64,000 nt of DNA from Leptospira licerasiae serovar Varillal str. VAR 010. Lineage in GTDB: Bacteria; Spirochaetota; Leptospiria; Leptospirales; Leptospiraceae. A program made the position numbers and the translations under genes. Positions 59,027 to 64,000 of this stretch are shown here, in pieces (position 1 is the stretch's first letter; every line of letters begins with the position of its first letter). The notes under the pieces are model-generated. The model saw nothing but the letters and a program-made list of their open reading frames with translations. It was not told the DNA's origin and did no database searches. The stretch lies in assembly GCF_000244755.1 (NCBI RefSeq), contig NZ_AHOO02000005.1, forward strand, positions 930,001 to 994,000, in the 5' to 3' direction.

Positions 59027-59777
59027 AGTTAGGTGTCCATGGGATTCTTTCTCCAGAAGAATTCCTATAAAAGATTTTTTCGTCTTCTTCCCATTCTAAA
59101 AATCTATTAGATAGTACGATGAGTGCAGCTCTTGTTCGAGCCACTTTTTCGTCCGAGTTAGTTTCGTTCAGTCCCCAAGCTGAGTAGATCTGACCGTTTA
59201 TCCTGCTGATCGTTCTTTTGTCTTTGAACCCGAAACGTTGCGCTATCTGTTCGTTGCTGAATCCTTTGGCTAACATTTCTGCAACGGATCTTTCGTTCGG
59301 TTCTAAGACTGCGAGAGGAGAATTTTCGTCTTTCTCTCTGACTTCGGTAACCCTGGATTCGATTTCCGGATCTATAAAACTTTTTCCGTCATATGCTAAT
59401 CGAACGAGCGGTACAACCATTTGAGGAAGAAGGTAATTTGATTTTCGAACGTAGGCATAATGACTTAGGATCCCGGAACTTCTGAATGCCCGAAAATATT
59501 CGTCGCTGTCTTGTATGGAATAGATGACTACAGGTTTGCGCGGGAATTCCTTTCGGATAGAGATGATCGTTTCTATTCCGTTCAATTTTCCTGCGAGTCT
59601 TACATCTAAAAGAAGAACGTCCGTTTCTCCTTCTAGGCAATAACGAATTGCATCTTCTCCCGAGTCGCAGTCGTATACCGATTTTATTTTTCCAGATTCT
59701 TCCAAGCCGGAGATCATCGCTTTTCTGAGTTTCAGATTGTCTTCTGCGACTAGTATCTTAAGAGGCTCGGTTTTCAT
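59010..59777 (-). CDS. Response regulator with LuxR-type HTH
   Basis: The ATG at 59777 (GGAA upstream) is preferred to a TTG-type start at 59822. The product is 255 residues. The receiver is about 6-125 with the acidic pair E12/D13 and phospho-Asp58 (VLLLDVR). A C-terminal helix-turn-helix follows (about 165-230: LEPNERSVAEMLAKGFSNEQ, RFGFKDKRTISRI). It pairs with the overlapping kinase. It is divergent from the sugar transferase/di-iron fusion gene, whose promoter region holds palindromes that could be its targets. Confidence 0.85.
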   Translation of the reverse strand: MKTEPLKILVAEDNLKLRKAMISGLEESGKIKSVYDCDSGEDAIRYCLEGETDVLLLDVRLAGKLNGIETIISIRKEFPRKPVVIYSIQDSDEYFRAFRSSGILSHYAYVRKSNYLLPQMVVPLVRLAYDGKSFIDPEIESRVTEVREKDENSPLAVLEPNERSVAEMLAKGFSNEQIAQRFGFKDKRTISRINGQIYSAWGLNETNSDEKVARTRAALIVLSNRFLEWEEDEKIFYRNSSGERIPWTPNFDERS

Positions 59778-59817
59778 GTGTTCCAGGAATTTTAGGATAA
59801 GTAGAAGATTGAGGTCA

Positions 59818-59831
59818 AGCACTTGAGTGCT
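59818..59831. promoter_or_regulatory. Inverted repeat in the divergent promoter
   Basis: AGCACT, two bases, AGTGCT: a 14-bp symmetrical site between the response regulator and the fusion gene. A second, CACCT/AGGTG, occurs at 59842-59854. Either may bind the regulator. Confidence 0.4.
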
Positions 59832-59888
59832 GGGCGTTCTGCACCTGGGAGGTGGGTTAGTTTTCGGAAATAAGATAATCTTCCATTC

Positions 59889-61154
59889 ATGAAACGAGTT
59901 TTAGAATTTTATTCGGCTTTAATCGCTTTGGTTGTATTTTTTCCGGTCTTAGCCGGGATCTTTTTACTGATTTCTGTTTTAGATCCCGGTCCCGTTTTTT
60001 TTCTGCAAGAAAGGATAGGGTTCGGAAAAAAGATATTTCGGATCTGGAAATTCCGGACTTTAAAGAATGGAGTTCCGACAAGGGTTGGATCTTTTCTCAG
60101 AAGCTCCGGTCTAGATGAGCTTCCTCAGATCTGGAATATTTTAAAGGGAGATATGGGTATAGTAGGCCCCAGACCTTTAACTGAACAGGATATTGTCCGA
60201 TTAGGTTGGAGCGGGAAAAGTTTTGATCGTAGATGGTCCATTCGTCCGGGAATTACCGGACTTTCCCAATTGTATTCTGGAAGAGGCGCCAAATATTCTC
60301 TTTGTTTCGATCTTTCTTATTTGAAAAGAAGTAGTTTCATTTTAGATCTCAAGATCATAATTCTAACTTTAGTAATGAACCTTTTCGGAAAGAAAAGGAT
60401 TAGAGATTTCTTATGGACTCGCCTTCGTAAACGGGACAGAGTTTATCATTGGGGAAATTGGGCTAAACATTTCAGAAAGAATGCCGATCGTCCTTATCCT
60501 GTCGTTCAAGAACAGGTCATAGGGTTTATTCCTCAAAAACGTCTTCCTGTAGCTAAATCTCTTGCGATCTTTCAATTAGGAGAATCGGGAGAAGGTAGGA
60601 TTGCGAAAGATATAGATCATGTAAATATTTACGGAGTGGATCCTAATTACAGGGAAGCTCTCAAACTTTTTGTAAAAGAAGAAGGTAGACACGCGCGTAT
60701 TTTGGGGGACTGCGTTCGTGCATTAAGGGGGGAACTGATCCAAAGTAACTGGACTGAAAAACTATTTCATTTTGGAAGAAGACTTTTAGGAACTAGGCTC
60801 AAATTGATGGTTCTATTAGTTGCAGAAGTTGTCGGTATTTGTTTTTACAAAAAGATCGCCGAAAAAATCCCATTCGGTTCCGTAAAGAATGCGTTACTTC
60901 ATATCGCAGAAGATGAAGAAAAACATCTGATCTTTCATTGCACCTTTTTCAAAATCCGATTGAAAAACCCGATCACTCGGTTCGTTTTCAGGATCATTTG
61001 GAGAATTCTTTCCCTTGCGGCATGCATTTCAGTTTTGATGGATCATCGCAAAACTTTTAAAGCACTAGAGATCCCGATAAAAGACTGCTATTTACAGTTT
61101 AAGAATATTTCCAGGAATACCGAGAGAAAGATCCTCCAAACTTTTTTTATCTGA
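59889..61154 (+). CDS. Fusion: initiating sugar transferase + ferritin-like di-iron domain
   Basis: 421 residues. Residues 1-180 are a bacterial sugar transferase (monotopic phosphoglycosyltransferase): membrane helix about 10-32, LQERIGFGK, RIWKFRTL, the catalytic LDELPQ pair D76/E77, GDMGIVGPRP (87-96) and RPGITGLSQL (119-128). Residues 205-355 form four helices with a complete di-iron ligand pattern: E232 or E235, E265-x-x-H268, E313, and E343-x-x-H346. The first part links a sugar phosphate to undecaprenyl phosphate; the second could be an oxygenase or oxidase. No frameshift separates them. A similar fusion is not known to me. Confidence 0.85.
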   Translation: MKRVLEFYSALIALVVFFPVLAGIFLLISVLDPGPVFFLQERIGFGKKIFRIWKFRTLKNGVPTRVGSFLRSSGLDELPQIWNILKGDMGIVGPRPLTEQDIVRLGWSGKSFDRRWSIRPGITGLSQLYSGRGAKYSLCFDLSYLKRSSFILDLKIIILTLVMNLFGKKRIRDFLWTRLRKRDRVYHWGNWAKHFRKNADRPYPVVQEQVIGFIPQKRLPVAKSLAIFQLGESGEGRIAKDIDHVNIYGVDPNYREALKLFVKEEGRHARILGDCVRALRGELIQSNWTEKLFHFGRRLLGTRLKLMVLLVAEVVGICFYKKIAEKIPFGSVKNALLHIAEDEEKHLIFHCTFFKIRLKNPITRFVFRIIWRILSLAACISVLMDHRKTFKALEIPIKDCYLQFKNISRNTERKILQTFFI

Positions 61155-61165
61155 AGGATACTTAT

Positions 61166-61579
61166 ATGCATTTGGTCTTGGTGTTTAGGAGAAGGATTTT
61201 TGGCTACCGATTCGAATGTAAAGAGGGCGAATCTGTATATGAATCAGACAATATCCGAAATCGTTTGGATCCGTATTTATCGGAGAATAATATTAGAGAA
61301 AAATGTTTTGTTTCGAAATATGAAAATTACGGTAGAATTTTGAAAGGGTTTATCGGTTTTTTCGAAGAAGATATTTCCGTCTTTCATGGAGATTTGGAAG
61401 AAGTGGTAATTGAAACAGGAAAATATTTGAAATTCGGAAATTCGCGTATCGTAGATGATTTCGGCAAGCAGCAATGTTTTGACGAAAAAATCCAAAATTA
61501 CTTGTGCGAAAACAATATCAGAACGGATTGGATGAGATTTTCTTCCGGGAGAAATTCCTATCTAAGGGTTATTAATTAG
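61166..61579 (+). CDS. Small protein of unknown function downstream of the fusion gene
   Basis: 137 residues. AAGGA lies 7 bases before the ATG, and the frame begins 11 bp after the fusion gene's stop. The sequence is acidic, with aromatic pairs (FIGFFEEDISVFHGDLEE). A LSENNIREK motif is repeated as LCENNIRTD, hinting at an internal duplication of about 85 residues. No membrane segment or signal. I do not recognise it. Coupling to the fusion gene suggests a shared process. Confidence 0.55.
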   Translation: MHLVLVFRRRIFGYRFECKEGESVYESDNIRNRLDPYLSENNIREKCFVSKYENYGRILKGFIGFFEEDISVFHGDLEEVVIETGKYLKFGNSRIVDDFGKQQCFDEKIQNYLCENNIRTDWMRFSSGRNSYLRVIN

Positions 61580-61606
61580 ATAATTATAATATATTTTGGA
61601 TAGCGC

Positions 61607-61676
61607 CGCGCAACGGATCGTAGCGGAAATCCCGCGCAGCGGATTGGAGCGTAGAGCCGGGTGCTTGCATGCGCCC
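61607..61676. repeat. Palindromic extragenic repeat, copy 2
   Basis: On the minus strand it begins GGGCGCAT and ends TTGCGCG, the same ends as the unit at 36337-36415. Inside are two imperfect direct repeats (ATCCGCTGCGCGG and ATCCGTTGCGCGG). It is 70 bp, within the gap between the 137-residue gene and the LEA-type gene. Confidence 0.6.
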
Positions 61677-61682
61677 TTATCC

Positions 61683-62708
61683 TTAATTCCAGCTAAAAGA
61701 GCCGGATTTGTCGAATTTAAATAGGACCGGACCGGTTCCGATCTCGGGGGATTCGGTTGTTGCTTTTCCGCTGAGTCGGAATGCCGCAGATCTTTTGGAA
61801 ACTGCGTTTGCAATCCCTTGGGTGACCGTTCCGAGTGGGAAGGAAGTGCGGACACTTAGAATGGATTCTTGTCCTTGGTTTTCGATCCGTACAGGTTGGC
61901 CTGTTAGGAATTTTTCTTTTTCGAGCGAAAGCTCAAATTCAAATTCGGAAAATTGTAATCTAGATGTGGCCCTATTCTTTAATACGATCTGGAATTCCGT
62001 ATCTACTTTTAAATCGAGTGAGGATAATCCAGCCGCGACTGCCGAGCCAGGGGACTTTTTTTGAGGGCTGAGTAACGTATCTAAGAATGTTGTGGCCTTT
62101 TTCGCCAGATCTTCGGTGCCTGCGGAGCTTAAGATGGTGGAAGGATCCGGTTTGATAATTTTGAAATTTCGGATCTCTATGTCGGGAAGGACTGCGGGAA
62201 TTTTTCTTTCTTCTTCGAACGGAAAGTCGAGTGACGCAGAGCCCGCGATGGATCTATATTTTTCAGGGATAGGAAGTGAAACGACACCTTGTACTTTGAC
62301 TACTAAGTCTATCTTACCCGGAACCTTTTTATAAAGTTCAGCCAAGTCATTATATGCAAATGTTAGATCTACCGGGACTGCTTTGTTGGAATTCCCACCG
62401 ACGGTTGGGATCTTGGTTTTTGCCTTTGTGAATTGTTGTCCTTCGATCAGGATATTCATCTCTAGATTAGTTGCAGGCAAGGAGATTGGATAAGGATTTT
62501 TTACTTTCGAATCCACTCTGAGTTTGATCTCGGATAGATTGATTTCCGCAATGGAAACTTTTTCCAAAACGAAAGAAGGTTTGTCAAGATCCTCGATTTT
62601 TTCTTTTACTTTTTTTAGATCAACTTTTTGTAACTGAGCGCAACCGAATATAAGATTTGTTACAATAGTAATTCCGATATAAGAATTTAAGGAAGTTTTT
62701 CGGATCAT
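61683..62708 (-). CDS. LEA type 2 (WHy-domain) lipoprotein
   Basis: 341 residues. The signal ends at a lipobox-like IFGCAQ (Cys about 24). The first LEA14/WHy domain lies at about 50-160 (LSEIKLRVDSKVKNPYPISL and ATNLEMNILIEGQ are its NPYPI-type signature), and a second, similar one at about 215-330 (SLDLKVDTEFQIVLKN). WHy domains are found in plant stress proteins and in bacterial lipoproteins of unclear role. It is bracketed by extragenic repeats on both sides. Confidence 0.85.
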   Translation of the reverse strand: MIRKTSLNSYIGITIVTNLIFGCAQLQKVDLKKVKEKIEDLDKPSFVLEKVSIAEINLSEIKLRVDSKVKNPYPISLPATNLEMNILIEGQQFTKAKTKIPTVGGNSNKAVPVDLTFAYNDLAELYKKVPGKIDLVVKVQGVVSLPIPEKYRSIAGSASLDFPFEEERKIPAVLPDIEIRNFKIIKPDPSTILSSAGTEDLAKKATTFLDTLLSPQKKSPGSAVAAGLSSLDLKVDTEFQIVLKNRATSRLQFSEFEFELSLEKEKFLTGQPVRIENQGQESILSVRTSFPLGTVTQGIANAVSKRSAAFRLSGKATTESPEIGTGPVLFKFDKSGSFSWN

Positions 62709-62843
62709 AAACTCCTCCTGAAGGTGAAGTCTTTATTTATGTTTTCAGTATTATTGGGAACTAAGTTTTGGAGGATTGGAAATAAAAAATGGAGTTTTGG
62801 GATCGATAAAAAGACTTTTGCAAGAGGATTTTTACAACATGCG

Positions 62844-62861
62844 ATGTTGGAATTCCAACAT
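62844..62861. repeat. 18-bp perfect palindrome, dispersed repeat
   Basis: ATGTTGGAATTCCAACAT is fully self-complementary. Its last 17 bases match the unit at 35610-35626 at 15 of 17 positions, which marks a dispersed repeat family. Confidence 0.55.
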
Positions 62862-62936
62862 GATGTGGGGGAAAAAGTAGTTTGTAGAGATGAGGGATTT
62901 GTGATATTAGAAGAGCACGGGTACCACCGCACCGGC

Positions 62937-63053
62937 CCCCACCCAATGAAGGGTGGGGATTGAAGTTTACGGTGTTGAATGCGAATTTGACTTCGCTGTG
63001 CTCAGTCACCCTCGGGAATCTCGCTCCCTATGGGTCGCTACGATTGGGTGGGG
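62937..63053. repeat. GC-rich inverted repeat unit
   Basis: CCCCACCC pairs with GGGTGGGG (62951-62958) in a local hairpin, and the same CCCCACCCAAT also pairs with ATTGGGTGGGG at 63043-63053. The unit of about 117 bp could fold two ways, a local hairpin or a large outer stem. Confidence 0.5.
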
Positions 63054-63067
63054 TGCACTTTACAAAA

Positions 63068-64000
63068 CTACTTTTTCTTCTTACTCGTAGTTCCCTTCTT
63101 AGGTTTGGATTCCACATCTTGGGCCCATTCGCTTAAGGAGGGTTGGTTATGATTCGTAGATACGGCCGCACTTCCCGAATGAGCGCCCTCGCTGTGAATG
63201 GTCGCAGTCATATCAGGGCGGAACTTACCTTCTATCCATTCTCTAAACTTATCGATCCCGCCGAAGATAGAGGGGACGACGATCAAGGTAACTAACGTGG
63301 AGAGGATCAGACCTCCGATGATCGCAATACCCATTGCGGTCCTGGATTTTGCAGCTTCTCCGAGGCCTAGTGCTATAGGTACGGTTCCCATGATCATCGC
63401 AATAGATGTCATTAGGATTGGACGTAATCTAACAAGACCGGCTTCGAAAATCGCTTCGTCTCTAGTGATACCTCTTTCTCTCACCGCTTGCATTGCATAG
63501 TCCACGAGTAAGATCGAGTTTTTGGCAACGAGCCCCATGAGTAAGATGAGTCCGATCATTGAGAATATGTTCAACATTTCTCCAGTTAAGAACAGAGCGA
63601 AGAATGCTCCGGAAATTGCAGGAGGGATTGCGAATAAGATCGTGATCGGAGTGATGAAGGACTCATATAGAGAAGCGAGAACCAAGTAGATGAATATCAA
63701 CGCGAGACCGAATGCCACGATGATGTTCAGGAAAAGTTCTTTTAAGTCTTCCGACTGCCCTTGGAAATTAAAACGAACTCCCGGTGGAGGTGGGATTTCT
63801 TTATTTAAGATTTTAGTTGCCTCTTCCATTGCAGTTCCGATCGCACCGCCTGGTGCAAGGTTCGCGTTTACCACGACCGCTCTTGCTCTATCAATACGGT
63901 TGATCCTGGAGGGTCCTAAGTTTTCTTTACCGGTACTGATTGCTCCGAGTGGGATCAACCTGTTTGCGATATTCGGGACTTTGGTTTGGGCATAAGCCGC
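63068..64000 (-). CDS. RND efflux transporter, C-terminal part (N-terminus outside window)
   Basis: At least 310 residues, open at the right edge; the frame continues in phase to base 64000, and a TTG at 63958 is not the true start. It holds the last periplasmic part and the final six transmembrane helices of an HAE1/AcrB-type pump: NFQGQSEDLKELF, YLVLASLYESFITPITILFA, MIGLILLMGLVAKNSILLVD and AGLVRLRPILMTSIAMIMGTV-type sequence. A Lys-rich tail ends it. It exports drugs or lipids with proton import. Its adaptor partner must lie beyond the window. Confidence 0.93.
   Translation of the reverse strand, partial: AAYAQTKVPNIANRLIPLGAISTGKENLGPSRINRIDRARAVVVNANLAPGGAIGTAMEEATKILNKEIPPPPGVRFNFQGQSEDLKELFLNIIVAFGLALIFIYLVLASLYESFITPITILFAIPPAISGAFFALFLTGEMLNIFSMIGLILLMGLVAKNSILLVDYAMQAVRERGITRDEAIFEAGLVRLRPILMTSIAMIMGTVPIALGLGEAAKSRTAMGIAIIGGLILSTLVTLIVVPSIFGGIDKFREWIEGKFRPDMTATIHSEGAHSGSAAVSTNHNQPSLSEWAQDVESKPKKGTTSKKKK

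Larger units (their letters stand above)
62709..63067. other. 359-bp gap holding several repeats, no credible gene
   Basis: Between the LEA-type gene start and the RND pump gene's end. A frame at 62724-62963 exists but runs through the palindromes, so it is not accepted as a gene. The gap contains the palindrome at 62844-62861 and the GC-rich repeat at 62937-63053. Confidence 0.55.

Noticed and set aside
61562..61855. Minus-strand 97-codon frame
   Set aside because: It spans the repeat at 61607-61676 and overlaps the LEA-type lipoprotein gene.
62724..62963. 79-codon frame after the LEA-type gene
   Set aside because: It runs through the 18-bp palindrome and the GC-rich repeat and ends in the hairpin; no family resemblance.

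Overview
The window reads as chromosome of a Leptospira species (spirochaete). The grounds are moderate GC with AT-rich gaps, frequent TTG/GTG starts, many lipoprotein or signal-peptide hypotheticals of leptospiral type, a lipid A pathway segment (lpxK, msbA), fatty-acid oxidation genes, and dispersed palindromic extragenic repeats. The species cannot be named from this sequence alone. I saw no rRNA, tRNA, insertion sequence, prophage or CRISPR array. The first and last genes are cut by the window edges.

Layout. 1-6.7 kb (minus): a truncated unknown gene, a LolA-like protein, EtfA/EtfB, then a GT-C type membrane glycosyltransferase with a small membrane partner. 6.9-11.6 kb (plus): an isovaleryl-CoA-dehydrogenase-like enzyme, a translationally coupled lipoprotein/CapA pair and an Old Yellow Enzyme. 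11.7-17.6 kb (minus): an SH3-domain protein, a coiled-coil protein and a three-gene ABC exporter (HlyD adaptor, FtsX-type permease, ATPase). 17.9-24 kb: a secreted protein, an LptF/LptG-type permease, a HEAT-repeat protein, a ThiF/MoeB-type adenylyltransferase and two tandem paralogous predicted outer-membrane proteins. 23.8-35 kb: LpxK, MsbA, a peptide-type solute-binding protein, PBP1A, a methyltransferase facing a COG2907-type flavoprotein, and an OmpA-domain protein. 35-41 kb: small unknowns, a GT4 glycosyltransferase, a serine-hydrolase-like lipoprotein, a DUF5329 protein and a class II amidotransferase. 41-50.7 kb (plus): GT4 coupled to DNA polymerase I, an aldo/keto reductase, an alpha/beta hydrolase, a PilZ protein, an OlsB-like N-acyltransferase and a divergent PiT-like transporter. 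50.8-57 kb: a TetR regulator divergent from fadH and a long acyl-CoA dehydrogenase, then a Baeyer-Villiger-type monooxygenase. 57-64 kb: a two-component pair divergent from a fused sugar transferase/di-iron protein, an LEA-type lipoprotein bracketed by repeats, and the C-terminal part of an RND efflux pump.

How the genes fit together. ETF, two acyl-CoA dehydrogenases and 2,4-dienoyl-CoA reductase fit a metabolism based on fatty-acid beta-oxidation. The TetR gene and fadH share an intergenic region carrying two copies of one 13-bp palindrome, the likely operators. LpxK, MsbA, the LptF/G-type permease, several glycosyltransferases, PBP1A and OmpA-type proteins serve the envelope.

The most unusual item is the gene at 59889-61154. 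It joins a complete membrane-type initiating sugar-phosphate transferase to a four-helix ferritin-like domain with a full di-iron ligand set (E, ExxH, E, ExxH). This suggests an oxygen-dependent step on a lipid-linked sugar. It lies divergent from a sensor kinase/regulator pair, with two palindromes in the shared promoter region. A second theme is a family of about 70-80 bp extragenic repeats with conserved ends; one copy folds on paper into a near-perfect three-way junction.
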